39,208 nucleotides of DNA from an uncultured Eubacteriales bacterium (lineage in GTDB: Bacteria; Bacillota; Clostridia; Christensenellales; UMGS416): contig UQLW01000030.1 in NCBI GenBank assembly GCA_900542005.1, positions 1 to 39,208 on the forward strand, written 5' to 3'. Shown here piece after piece: positions 8,389-15,487 of this stretch (its first letter is position 1; each line of letters begins with the position of its first letter). The position numbers and the translations under genes are program-made. The notes beneath the pieces are model-generated. The model worked only from the letters and a program-made list of their open reading frames with translations, searched no databases and was not told where the DNA came from.

Positions 8389-9765
8389 TTACGCCTCGCC
8401 GTCGGTGTCGCGCTCCTCGCCCTGCCCCTTGGCCAGCATGAGGTTGGCCAGGATACCCAGGATCAGCGCGCAGGCAATGGAGGTGAGGGTGACGGCGCCG
8501 ATGGTCACCTGCAGGCCGCCGATGCCGGCGATGAGGATGGTGGAAACGACGAAGAGGTTCCTGTTCTTCTCCAGGTCAACCTGCTGGATCATCTTCAGGC
8601 CGCTGACCGCGATAAAGCCGTACAGGGCCATGCAGACGCCGCCCATCACGCAGGAGGGGATGGAGTTGACAAAGGCGACGAAGGGATTGATAAAGGATAC
8701 CAGGATCGCGCCCACCGCGGCGGCGATAATGGTGGCTACCGAAGCGTTGCGGGTGATGGCCACGCAGGCTACCGACTCGCCATAGGTGGTATTGGGGCAG
8801 CCGCCGAAGAAGGCGCCCACCATGGAGCCCACGCCGTCGCCCAGCAGGGTGCGGGCCAGGCCCGGATCCTCCAGAAGGTCCTTGCCAATGATGGAGGAGA
8901 TATTCTTGTGGTCGGCGATATGCTCGGCGAACACCACGAAGGCCACGGGGATATAGGCGACGGCGATGGAGGCCAGGTAGCCGCCATTGAGCTCGGAGAA
9001 GCCGCCGAAGGCCGTCAGGAAGGTGAAGTCGGGCATCTTGACCAGCGAGAGGGAACCATTCTCAAAGAGAATATCGAAGGCGCTCAGGTTGATGATCTTC
9101 ATGGCGTCCACGTTGGCCGCGTTGCCGATCAGGGTGAGCACAAGGGCCACGGCATAGCCGGCCAGGATGCCGATGATGAAGGGGATCAGGCGGAGGGATT
9201 TGCCGCCGTAGGTGGAGCAGAGCATGGTGACGGCCAGCGTAACCAGGCCGCAGAAGATAGCCTGCAGGGGAGAGGCGACCGCGACATCGTTGATCACCAC
9301 GCTGCCGCGGGTCAGGTCGCCGATGGCGTTACCGGCCAGCGAAAGGCCGATGATAGCCACCGTCGGGCCGATGACCACGGCGGGCATGATCTTGTTAATC
9401 CAGCCGACGCCCACCAGCTTGACGATGGCGGCGATGACGACATACACCAGGCCGGCGAAAAATGCGCCGATGATGAGCCCCAGGTAGCCCAGCTGCATGG
9501 AGACGCCGCCGGCGAAGGCGGCCGCCATGGACCCCAGGAAGGCGAAGGAAGAACCGAGGAACACCGGGCTGCGGCCCTTGGTAAAGAGCGCATACACCAG
9601 CGTGCCCATGCCGGCGCCAAAGAGCGCGGCGGCGGAGCTCATGCCATGGCCGGTGATGACGGGAACCACCAGGGTGGCGGCCATGATGGCCAGCAGCTGC
9701 TGGATGGCGTAGACCACCAGCGGCCCGAATTTGGGCCTGTCTTTTACGTCGTAGATGAGTTTCAA
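8389..9765 (-). CDS. uraA: uracil/xanthine permease, NCS2 family
   Basis: A 458-residue, roughly 14-segment nucleobase:cation symporter of the UraA/PyrP type. The NCS2 hallmark GGCPNTTYGESVACVAITRN is intact, and PVFLGSSFAFLGS matches the first substrate-loop motif. It imports uracil (or possibly xanthine) for salvage. The start codon is TTG at 9765, supported by GGGAGGT seven bases upstream and by the absence of any in-frame ATG nearby. The gene has its own promoter and a leader of about 170 bases containing an intrinsic terminator, so expression is expected to be set by attenuation. The symbol is tentative; pyrP is an equally used name. Confidence 0.88.
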   Translation of the reverse strand: MKLIYDVKDRPKFGPLVVYAIQQLLAIMAATLVVPVITGHGMSSAAALFGAGMGTLVYALFTKGRSPVFLGSSFAFLGSMAAAFAGGVSMQLGYLGLIIGAFFAGLVYVVIAAIVKLVGVGWINKIMPAVVIGPTVAIIGLSLAGNAIGDLTRGSVVINDVAVASPLQAIFCGLVTLAVTMLCSTYGGKSLRLIPFIIGILAGYAVALVLTLIGNAANVDAMKIINLSAFDILFENGSLSLVKMPDFTFLTAFGGFSELNGGYLASIAVAYIPVAFVVFAEHIADHKNISSIIGKDLLEDPGLARTLLGDGVGSMVGAFFGGCPNTTYGESVACVAITRNASVATIIAAAVGAILVSFINPFVAFVNSIPSCVMGGVCMALYGFIAVSGLKMIQQVDLEKNRNLFVVSTILIAGIGGLQVTIGAVTLTSIACALILGILANLMLAKGQGEERDTDGEA

Positions 9766-9775
9766 GCGAATACCT

Positions 9776-9937
9776 CCCCCTTGTTTTCCAATTCCTTCAG
9801 TCCGGTCGCGCCCGCGGGCAAAAAAAAGCCTTGCCCTATCGGCAAGACAAAATATCCGCTTCTTCCACCGAGACAGCGCGGAAACAGCTATACTCCACTT
9901 GCCGGCGTCACAGCACCGAATTAAAGTTTCTTACACC
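9776..9937 (-). promoter_or_regulatory. attenuator leader of the permease gene, sensor unknown
   Basis: From the predicted start near 9937 the transcript contains two small hairpins and then an intrinsic terminator (9820-9848), about 55 bases before the TTG start. A GGCAAG stretch (complement of 9898-9903) can pair with CUUGCC, the 5' arm of the terminator (complement of 9841-9846), giving a mutually exclusive antiterminator. The PyrR anti-antiterminator loop (CCAGAGAGG type) and the purine riboswitch core are absent. It is therefore either an unrecognised riboswitch or a protein-binding attenuator. Confidence 0.6.
9820..9848 (-). terminator. leader terminator upstream of the permease
   Basis: On the minus strand an 8-bp stem (9841-9848 with 9828-9835) with a 5-base loop is followed by eight T. 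It lies between the promoter and the permease start, the arrangement of a transcription attenuator. Confidence 0.8.
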
Positions 9938-9943
9938 TCTTCC

Positions 9944-9971
9944 ATTATATTTTAATTCCCCTGTTTGTCAA
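9944..9971 (-). promoter_or_regulatory. consensus sigma-A promoter of the permease gene
   Basis: Perfect TTGACA (9966-9971) and perfect TATAAT (9944-9949) on the minus strand, 16 bases apart. It lies between the terminator of the NYN gene and the permease leader. Confidence 0.85.
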
Positions 9972-10020
9972 TCGCTTTCTGCGCCGGATCGACAAATTTC
10001 TTTGCCGGAGGCAGACGAAA

Positions 10021-10050
10021 AAGGGCGGCGGCCCTCGAGCCGCCGCCCTT
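10021..10050 (-). terminator. intrinsic terminator of the NYN gene
   Basis: A perfect 12-bp GC stem (10021-10032 with 10039-10050) with a 6-base loop is followed by five T on the minus strand, starting 11 bases past the stop codon. Confidence 0.85.
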
Positions 10051-10061
10051 ACAGGCGTATG

Positions 10062-10805
10062 CTATTCACGGTTGCGGATGTAGTTATGCTTGACGTTGGA
10101 TATGCCGGTATCCCTGGATTCAAACTCGAAGGCGCCCAGCGACTGCACCAGGGGCGTAAGCTTGGTAAAGCCGTAGTTGCGGGAGTCAAAATCCGGCTGC
10201 CGGCGGCTGAGCAGCGTGCCCACGTTGGCCAGATAGGCCCAGCCGTCCTCGTCGCTGGTTTCGGTGACGATGGTGCGGATGGCGTCGATGAGCTCGGCGC
10301 GGGCCTTGGCCGTAACCTGGGGCGCGGGGGCCTTGTCCTGGGCGGCCTGGATCACCGGCTCCACCGGAGCGCCCATCAGCGTTTCCAGGTATTTGAACTT
10401 CTCGCAGGCGACCACAAAGGGGCGGGGCGTCTTTTTCTCGCCCATGCCCAGCACATACTGCCCCGATTCCCGCAGGCGGGCGGCCAGGCGGGTAAAGTCG
10501 CTGTCGCTGGAGACGATGCAGAAGCCCTCCACATTCCCCGAATAGAGAATATCCATGGCGTCGATAATCAGGCAGGAATCGGTGGCGTTCTTGCCGGTGG
10601 TGTAGCTGTATTGCTGGATCGGCGTAACCGAATACTCCAATAGCACCTTTTTCCATTCGGTCATCTGCGGCTTGGTCCAGTCGCCATAGATGCGCTTATA
10701 GGTGGGCGTGCCGTGGGCCGCTATTTCGTCAAGGATATGGCGGATATACTTGGGCGACACGTTGTCGGCGTCAATCAGCACGGCGATCCGTCGGTTTTCC
10801 TGCAT
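10062..10805 (-). CDS. NYN domain protein with C-terminal LOTUS/OST-HTH domain
   Basis: A 247-residue probable RNA-processing protein. The first 150 residues form a NYN (LabA/DUF88, PIN-like) domain: VLIDADN at residues 7-13, KNATDSCLIIDAMD in the middle, and SSDSDFTRLA give the acidic metal-binding cluster of this nuclease fold. Residues about 170-245 resemble the OST-HTH/LOTUS domain that binds RNA. AAGGAGGAA before the ATG at 10805 fixes the start; a frame 22 codons longer lacks a site. It lies downstream of the P-loop kinase gene, 76 bases apart, and may share its transcript. The RNA target is unknown. Confidence 0.85.
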   Translation of the reverse strand: MQENRRIAVLIDADNVSPKYIRHILDEIAAHGTPTYKRIYGDWTKPQMTEWKKVLLEYSVTPIQQYSYTTGKNATDSCLIIDAMDILYSGNVEGFCIVSSDSDFTRLAARLRESGQYVLGMGEKKTPRPFVVACEKFKYLETLMGAPVEPVIQAAQDKAPAPQVTAKARAELIDAIRTIVTETSDEDGWAYLANVGTLLSRRQPDFDSRNYGFTKLTPLVQSLGAFEFESRDTGISNVKHNYIRNRE

Positions 10806-10881
10806 GGGTTCCTCCTTGCGCAGTCGTTTGTCCTGCCTTGTCATCATACAGCGCCGGGCGGGGCGCGTCAACGCAGGCCGC

Positions 10882-11451
10882 TCAGCCCTCCCGCAGCAGC
10901 TTCACGGTATGGCGGATGGAGGCGGCGAATTCCTCGTCGGAGGAGTTTTTGAAGATGACAAGCTCGGAGATGCCGGTGGGCGGGTTAAAATTGCGCCCGG
11001 CGATATATTCGTCCCAATGGGCCAGCTTCCAGGTATCGCGGGAGGAGCCGCGCTCCTGCATGCGGCGGTGGCATACCTCGATATCGGTATCCACCCAGAT
11101 GACCTTCAGCTCGGCCCCCTTGGCGGCCAGGCGGCGGCGCAGCCCGTTCATGTAGGCCATGTCCCGGATTTCCCGGGTAAAGGGCGCGTTAATCAGCACG
11201 AGATCGTCATAGTCCAGCGCCTCCAGGGCCAGGTCGACGATGACGTCGTATTCATAGTTGCGGATATGCTCCTCGAAAAAATCCGAGCTGCGGTTATATT
11301 CCTGTCCCGCTACCTTGAAGATCTGCTTGGAGAGGGGAATGAGGGTATCCTTATCCAGATAGACCACATGGCCCAGCGCCTTGGAGAGCTCCTTGGATAC
11401 ATAGGTCTTTCCGCAGGCCGGCGGGGAGGTTACGAGAATGAGCTTTTTCAT
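10882..11451 (-). CDS. P-loop AAA/kinase-like NTPase
   Basis: A 189-residue protein with a Walker A motif SPPACGKT near residues 8-15. It also has a basic C-terminal region of the kind seen in small kinases of the zeta-toxin/shikimate-kinase-like group (WVDTDIEVCHRRMQERG, probably the lid arginines). It could phosphorylate a small molecule or nucleotide; the substrate cannot be read. The ATG at 11451 is preferred because AAAGGTG lies six bases upstream; a GTG three codons earlier overlaps that site. The gene follows a 230-base leader with a strong promoter and an internal terminator, so its expression is probably attenuated. Confidence 0.75.
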   Translation of the reverse strand: MKKLILVTSPPACGKTYVSKELSKALGHVVYLDKDTLIPLSKQIFKVAGQEYNRSSDFFEEHIRNYEYDVIVDLALEALDYDDLVLINAPFTREIRDMAYMNGLRRRLAAKGAELKVIWVDTDIEVCHRRMQERGSSRDTWKLAHWDEYIAGRNFNPPTGISELVIFKNSSDEEFAASIRHTVKLLREG

Positions 11452-11560
11452 GACGATCACCTTTTATGAATAAACTTCTATCTACCGGAAAACCGGCAGG
11501 GTTCAAGACAATCCGCAAGGCGCTCGACAGGGGCTGATGAAATTCGACATGCACGGATAG

Positions 11561-11606
11561 AAAAAAAGCGCATCCTGCCTCTCTTCCCTAAAGAAAAGCA
11601 ATGCGT
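11561..11606 (-). terminator. intrinsic terminator inside the kinase leader
   Basis: On the minus strand a long imperfect stem (CGCAU pairing with AUGCG, plus inner UGC and pyrimidine-purine pairs) is followed by seven T. It lies about 80 bases downstream of the promoter start and 110 bases before the kinase start. Confidence 0.7.
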
Positions 11607-11682
11607 CTTCAGCAGCCCTGCCCCGGCTGCAAGCCGTAGGCCGGCCGCGCGCTGCGGCTGATGGAAAAACGGGTTCCACCTA
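11561..11682 (-). ncRNA. structured leader or small RNA, unassigned
   Basis: A transcript of about 120 bases can be drawn from a consensus promoter (11688-11716) to the intrinsic terminator at 11561-11606. Its 5' part can fold a small hairpin (UGGAA with UUCCA), then a GC-rich compound hairpin in which CAGCC pairs with GGCUG around an inner GGC/GCC stem. No conserved core of a known riboswitch class, 6S RNA or SRP RNA was recognised. It may be a free small RNA or the attenuator of the downstream kinase gene. Confidence 0.5.
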
Positions 11683-11687
11683 TTTCT

Positions 11688-11716
11688 ATTGTACTGCTGG
11701 GTTATAGCATTGTCAA
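11688..11716 (-). promoter_or_regulatory. consensus promoter of the kinase leader RNA
   Basis: Perfect TTGACA (11711-11716) and TACAAT (11688-11693) on the minus strand with the ideal 17-base spacer. Confidence 0.8.
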
Positions 11717-11741
11717 TGGTGTAACGAAGCCGGCAGGCAAA

Positions 11742-11770
11742 AGAAAAAACGGCCCCGCCGGAGAGGCTCC
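11742..11770 (-). terminator. probable terminator of the HD gene
   Basis: On the minus strand a short GC stem (GCCTC with GGGGC) is followed by six T. It lies about 75 bases after the HD stop codon and upstream of the kinase promoter. The stem is short, hence moderate confidence. Confidence 0.5.
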
Positions 11771-11844
11771 ATAAGCAAGCGGCTTCTCTCTTCGGTTTTG
11801 GGATGGCTAGCGTTTGGGGATTATAGGGGCGATGATTCTCGCCG

Positions 11845-12291
11845 TTAATCCTTGCCGTCTTCTAAAATTCTTCTGGCTTTGGCGTACTTCTCACGCCATT
11901 TGATGAGCTGTTCTGCTGGTATCTCATCACACCCGGCAAACCGGGTTTCGTCGGAATTGTGGGCAAGGTCGGCCAGCTTGACTTTCACCGCCACGGGGTT
12001 CCCCTTGATGGCCCGCACATAGTCAAAATAGTCCGTCCCCTTTTCGTGGGTCAGCAGGCGCAGGACCCCCGTAACCTCCTTGGGGAACTCCTGTTCCAAT
12101 TCCTCTATGGTAACAGCGGTGTCCTCCACCACATCGTGGAGCAGGGCCGCACAGGTGCTTATCTCGTCTGTCATCTGCTCCGCCAGATGATAGGGATGGA
12201 AGATATACGGCTGACCGCTCTTGTCCGTCTGCCCGTGGTGGGCGGCATAGGCCAGCCGCAGGGCTTTGTTGGTCAGGGGCGTGTAGATCAT
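11845..12291 (-). CDS. small HD-domain protein, SpoT/Mesh1-like alarmone hydrolase
   Basis: A 148-residue metal-dependent phosphohydrolase of the HD_4 type, the hydrolase half of RelA/SpoT without synthetase, TGS or ACT domains. Metal ligands are visible in HPYHLAEQM and LLHDVVEDT, and KVKLADLAHNSDETR matches the second conserved aspartate/asparagine region. Known relatives (small alarmone hydrolases, Mesh1) remove pyrophosphate from (p)ppGpp; NADPH phosphatase activity is also known for this fold. GGGAGGATAA precedes the start. It is monocistronic with a promoter at 12315-12343. Family is clear, substrate inferred. Confidence 0.85.
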   Translation of the reverse strand: MIYTPLTNKALRLAYAAHHGQTDKSGQPYIFHPYHLAEQMTDEISTCAALLHDVVEDTAVTIEELEQEFPKEVTGVLRLLTHEKGTDYFDYVRAIKGNPVAVKVKLADLAHNSDETRFAGCDEIPAEQLIKWREKYAKARRILEDGKD

Positions 12292-12314
12292 GGCTTATCC
12301 TCCCGATACATTTT

Positions 12315-12343
12315 ATTATACAGCCTGCCCAGCGAAGGCGCAA
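12315..12343 (-). promoter_or_regulatory. promoter of the HD gene
   Basis: A perfect TATAAT (12315-12320) on the minus strand with TTGCGC 17 bases upstream, ending 23 bases before the start codon. Confidence 0.55.
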
Positions 12344-12612
12344 AGGGCAGCGCGCACCCCCGTAGAGCTCGCTGGAATTTTGCAGCTATAGGGCTGAAAG
12401 TATCATAATGGGTTATGCGCGATGAAAAAGGCTGGCATACGCTCAACCTGAAAACAAGCGCAAAGCGACATAGCCGGTATGCCCAGCCCAGTTCACAGAA
12501 TGATGATTCCGTTTTGATCCAACAGCCCAATTGGCGTACCTTCTTTGCGGAGGGTACCCCAAATGAGATGTTTTTTCTTATGCCTGCCAGGCCCTTGGGG
12601 GGCGGCGCGGGC
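12344..12612. other. gene-free interval with an inverted repeat
   Basis: About 270 bases without a convincing gene and visibly less GC-rich than the flanks. It contains a near-perfect 11-12 bp inverted repeat (12430-12440 with 12477-12488, one bulged base) around a 36-base loop, and a second small palindrome at 12536-12557 built on GTACC/GGTAC. Reading frames through it are open by chance only. It may be a remnant of a lost gene or a structured RNA; nothing recognised. Confidence 0.4.
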
Positions 12613-13932
12613 CTAGTCCTCCGTGCTCCGGCGGGCGGCCAGGGCGGCGCAGGCCACCTCGCCGAAGGGGCGGTCGTGGGCGCGGGCGGCGCGGGCCACG
12701 TCCTCATACTCGGGCTTGAGCCGCGTCTGGCCGCCGCAGCGGGCGCATTTGAGCCGGATGGGCCCAAACTCGGTTTGTACGGTCTCAAAGCCGCGCTCCA
12801 GGGTATAACGGGCCAGCTCCCGCTGGCGTACGCCCAGGGTGGTGGTGTGCCGCAGCATGAGCTCCGCCAGCGCCTTGGCCTGCTCCGGGCGGGCCAGGCA
12901 GGTGAGCATGACGCCCGGCCGTCCCTTCTTCATCCCGATGGCGGTGGTGTAGATATCCAGGGCCCCGGCCTCCCACAGCCGCTCCTGGGCATAGCCCAGC
13001 GCCTCCCCGGTCATATCGTCCAGGTTGCAGGCCAGCTCGCATACCTGCGCTGCCTGGGCCTGGGTTTCGCCCAGGCAGGCCCGCAGGCAGTTGGCCGCCT
13101 CGAAATCCTTGGACCCCATGCCATAGCCCACCGCCTGAAGCGTCATGGCCGGCATGGGGCCAAAGCTGGAGGCAAAGTGCTTGATGAGCGCCGCGCCGGT
13201 GGGCGTGCATAGCTCCCCCCGCACCGTGCCGCCATAGATGGGCACGCCCTGCAGGATGTGGGCGGTCGCCGGGGCGGGGACGGGCAGGATCCCGTGGGCG
13301 CAGCGCACCTGGCCGCTGCCCACATGCACCGGGGAGGCCACCACAGTATCGGGGGCGATGGCTTCCATCAAAAGGCATACGCCCACCACATCGGCCACCG
13401 CGTCCAGGGCGCCCACCTCATGGAAGTGCACCTGGGATACCGGGCGGCCATGGGCCTTGGATTCAGCTTCGGCAATGAGCCGGTATACCGCCAGCGCATG
13501 GTCCTTTACATGGCTGGATACGTCCAGATGCCCGATGATGTGGGCGATCTCCTCCATCCCCGCATGGTGATGATGGCCGTGGCCGTGGTCATGCTCGTGA
13601 TGGTGGTCATGATCTTGGTTGTGGTCATGCTCATGATGGTGGCCGTGGCCGTGATCATGCTCATGATGGTGGTCATGGTCGTGGCCGTGCTCGTGGGTAT
13701 GACCCGTATCTGCATCCAGGCTCTGCTCGTGATGGCCATGCACCGATACCTCGACATGGGTTCCCAGGATCCCGCACTTTTCCGAAGGCGCGCGCCTCAC
13801 GGCCACCCCCGGCAGGCCCAGGGCGTTCATACGGCGGATAAAGCCCTCCGCATCGCCGATTAGCTCCAAAAGGGCGCCCATGAGCATGTCGCCCGAAGCG
13901 CCCATGGCGCATTCCAAATACAGCGTTTTCAT
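12613..13932 (-). CDS. larC: nickel-pincer cofactor biosynthesis protein LarC
   Basis: LarC inserts nickel, using CTP, into the pincer mononucleotide cofactor of lactate racemase-type enzymes, the last step of its synthesis. This is an intact 439-residue protein. The N-terminal MKTLYLECAMGASGDM motif and the QVHFHEVGALDAVADV segment are typical of the family. Residues about 65-123 are an extreme histidine/aspartate/glutamate tract, a likely nickel store. LarC of Lactobacillus plantarum is made through a programmed frameshift between two frames; here the two parts are in one frame. The ribosome binding site (GGAGGATAGA) lies within the last codons of larB, one base separating the genes. No clear terminator follows. 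Confidence 0.95.
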   Translation of the reverse strand: MKTLYLECAMGASGDMLMGALLELIGDAEGFIRRMNALGLPGVAVRRAPSEKCGILGTHVEVSVHGHHEQSLDADTGHTHEHGHDHDHHHEHDHGHGHHHEHDHNQDHDHHHEHDHGHGHHHHAGMEEIAHIIGHLDVSSHVKDHALAVYRLIAEAESKAHGRPVSQVHFHEVGALDAVADVVGVCLLMEAIAPDTVVASPVHVGSGQVRCAHGILPVPAPATAHILQGVPIYGGTVRGELCTPTGAALIKHFASSFGPMPAMTLQAVGYGMGSKDFEAANCLRACLGETQAQAAQVCELACNLDDMTGEALGYAQERLWEAGALDIYTTAIGMKKGRPGVMLTCLARPEQAKALAELMLRHTTTLGVRQRELARYTLERGFETVQTEFGPIRLKCARCGGQTRLKPEYEDVARAARAHDRPFGEVACAALAARRSTED

Positions 13933-13933
13933 T

Positions 13934-14686
13934 CTATCCTCCTAGGTGGTTAATCATGCTGGCCAGGTAGCCCGCGCCAAAGCCATTGTCAATGTTGACG
14001 ACGCTGACGCCGCTGGCGCAGGAATTCAGCATGGAGAGCAGGGCGCTCAGCCCCTGAAAGTTGGCGCCGTAGCCCACGCTGGTGGGTACGGCGATGACCG
14101 GGCAATCCACCAGGCCGCCGACCACGCTGGCCAGCGCGCCCTCCATCCCGGCGACGGCCACGACCACCCGGGCCTGCATCAGCACATCCAGCCGGGACAG
14201 GAGCCGGTGCAGCCCGGCCACGCCCACGTCGTAAAGCCGCTCAACCCGGTTGCCCAGCGTCTCGGCGGTCAGCGCGGCTTCCTCCGCCACCGGCATGTCG
14301 CTGGTGCCGCCGGTGGCCACGGCGATGATCCCCGCGCCGGTGGGCGCGGCCTTTTCGCCCACAATGCCCACCCGGGAGAGCGGGTCATAGCGCAGCGGGG
14401 CCCGGGGCTCCAGGTAGGCGGCCGCTTCAGCGGACATGCGGGTGATGAGGATGGCGGATTCCCCCCGGCGGAGCATGGCCTCCACGATGCCGGCGATCTG
14501 CTCCGGCGTTTTCCCGGCGCCGTAGATCACCTCGGCCGCGCCCTGGCGCAGCCCGCGGTGATGATCCACCTTGGCATAGCCCAGATCCTCAAAGGGGGCC
14601 AGCTTCAGCGCCAGCAGGGCGTCCTCGGGGGTGGTGCGCCCGGCGCGCACGGCTTCCAGCAGCTCCAGGGCCTTTTGCTTGTCCAT
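13934..14686 (-). CDS. larB: nickel-pincer cofactor biosynthesis protein LarB
   Basis: LarB carboxylates and hydrolyses nicotinic acid adenine dinucleotide to start pincer cofactor synthesis. The 250-residue protein has an N-terminal region and a PurE-like C-terminal domain. Visible family motifs are ATGGTSDMPVAEEA and the C-terminal SCASGVSVVNIDNGFGAG, whose Cys223 sits at the position of the catalytic cysteine reported for the Lactobacillus enzyme. AAAGGAGAC before the ATG at 14686 fixes the start, so the gene overlaps nothing; a longer frame would run back into larE. Its last codons encode the larC ribosome binding site, so the two are tightly coupled. Confidence 0.95.
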   Translation of the reverse strand: MDKQKALELLEAVRAGRTTPEDALLALKLAPFEDLGYAKVDHHRGLRQGAAEVIYGAGKTPEQIAGIVEAMLRRGESAILITRMSAEAAAYLEPRAPLRYDPLSRVGIVGEKAAPTGAGIIAVATGGTSDMPVAEEAALTAETLGNRVERLYDVGVAGLHRLLSRLDVLMQARVVVAVAGMEGALASVVGGLVDCPVIAVPTSVGYGANFQGLSALLSMLNSCASGVSVVNIDNGFGAGYLASMINHLGG

Positions 14687-14699
14687 GGCAGTCTCCTTT

Positions 14700-15452
14700 C
14701 TATGGGCGGCTCCGCAGGTCCACCAGCACAGCGTCAAAGTCGGGACGGAGGGCCTCCTCCACCTGAACCCGCGCCTGGGGCAGGCGGGCGAAGTCCGCCG
14801 CGGTCAGCTGGATGCGGGCCGCGCCGTGATACAGGCGGATGCGGAAATCCGAGAAGCCCAGGGCAAAGAGCGCCTTTTCGCCCCGCTCGACCCGCTTCAG
14901 GTCGCCGCCGGCGATGGGCGTCCCCGTGGGGATCCGGGTAGCCAGGCAGGCATAGGCGGGCTTGTCCCAGGTAAAGAGCCCGGCCTCCCGGGAGCGGCGG
15001 CGGATCTCGTCCTTGGTCAGCCCGCACAGGCGCAGGGGGGAGCGCACCTCCAGCTCCCGCAGGGCCTGCATGCCGGGCCGGTCGGCCGCGTCGTCGGAGG
15101 CGTTGGTGCCGTCCAGCAGCACGGGGTAGCCGTCCTGCCGGGCCTGCTGTGCCAGCCGCCCAAAGAGGGCCCGCTTGCAGTAATAGCAGCGGCGGGGGCC
15201 GTTTTCCGCGACTTCGTCAAGGGCCAGCACGTCGAACTCCAGCACCTGAAGCCGGACGCCCAACCCGACGGCCAGGCGATGGGCATCCTCCAGCTCGAAT
15301 TGGGGCTGGAAGGGTGTCTTGATGAAATAGGCCCCCACCTGGCAGCCGCATTGCCGGGCGGCATAGAGCAGATAGGCGGAATCGACCCCGCCGGAGAAGC
15401 CCAGCGCCGCCCGGGGATGCTGGGCAAAGAATTCTTCCAATGTCATGCGCAT
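14700..15452 (-). CDS. larE: pincer cofactor sulfur-insertion protein LarE, three-cysteine type
   Basis: LarE is a PP-loop ATP pyrophosphatase that adenylates the cofactor precursor and inserts sulfur. The 250-residue protein has the PP-loop SGGVDS at residues 20-25. Cys89 and Cys92 (RRCYYCKR) and Cys169 (YACLATR) are present together. The Lactobacillus plantarum enzyme keeps only the last of these and sacrifices it as sulfur donor; three-cysteine homologues, known in Thermotoga and Methanococcus, hold a 4Fe-4S cluster and can work catalytically. This copy therefore looks like the cluster type. AAGGAGA precedes the start. It lies 35 bases after the deacetylase gene and 13 bases before larB. 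Confidence 0.93.
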   Translation of the reverse strand: MRMTLEEFFAQHPRAALGFSGGVDSAYLLYAARQCGCQVGAYFIKTPFQPQFELEDAHRLAVGLGVRLQVLEFDVLALDEVAENGPRRCYYCKRALFGRLAQQARQDGYPVLLDGTNASDDAADRPGMQALRELEVRSPLRLCGLTKDEIRRRSREAGLFTWDKPAYACLATRIPTGTPIAGGDLKRVERGEKALFALGFSDFRIRLYHGAARIQLTAADFARLPQARVQVEEALRPDFDAVLVDLRSRP

Positions 15453-15487
15453 ATTTTCTCCTTGGGTTCAGGGTGGGCGGCAGGCGG

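Noticed and set aside
8908..9924. 338-codon plus-strand ORF antisense to the permease
   Set aside because: Low-complexity composition (His, Asp, Gly rich) typical of the antisense of a GC-rich membrane-protein gene.
9776..9937. PyrR-binding attenuator
   Set aside because: The conserved anti-antiterminator loop of PyrR sites is not found, so only a generic attenuator is called.
11665..11682. T-box-like AGGTGGAACCCG in the kinase leader
   Set aside because: It lies at the 5' end of the transcript, directly after the promoter, with no room for stem I or a specifier.
11561..11682. 6S RNA or SRP RNA
   Set aside because: The SRP GGAAGGAAGCAGC-type loop and the closing 5'/3' stem with central bubble of 6S RNA are not present.
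12415..13212. 265-codon plus-strand ORF antisense to larC
   Set aside because: It has no ribosome binding site, its codon use is a mirror of larC, and it shows no known motif.
13510..13720. Possible CRISPR array or tandem DNA repeats
   Set aside because: The repetition comes from histidine and aspartate codons inside larC; there is no constant repeat-spacer pattern.
12613..13932. Frameshifted larC as in Lactobacillus
   Set aside because: A single open frame of 439 codons covers both LarC parts, so no frameshift is needed.
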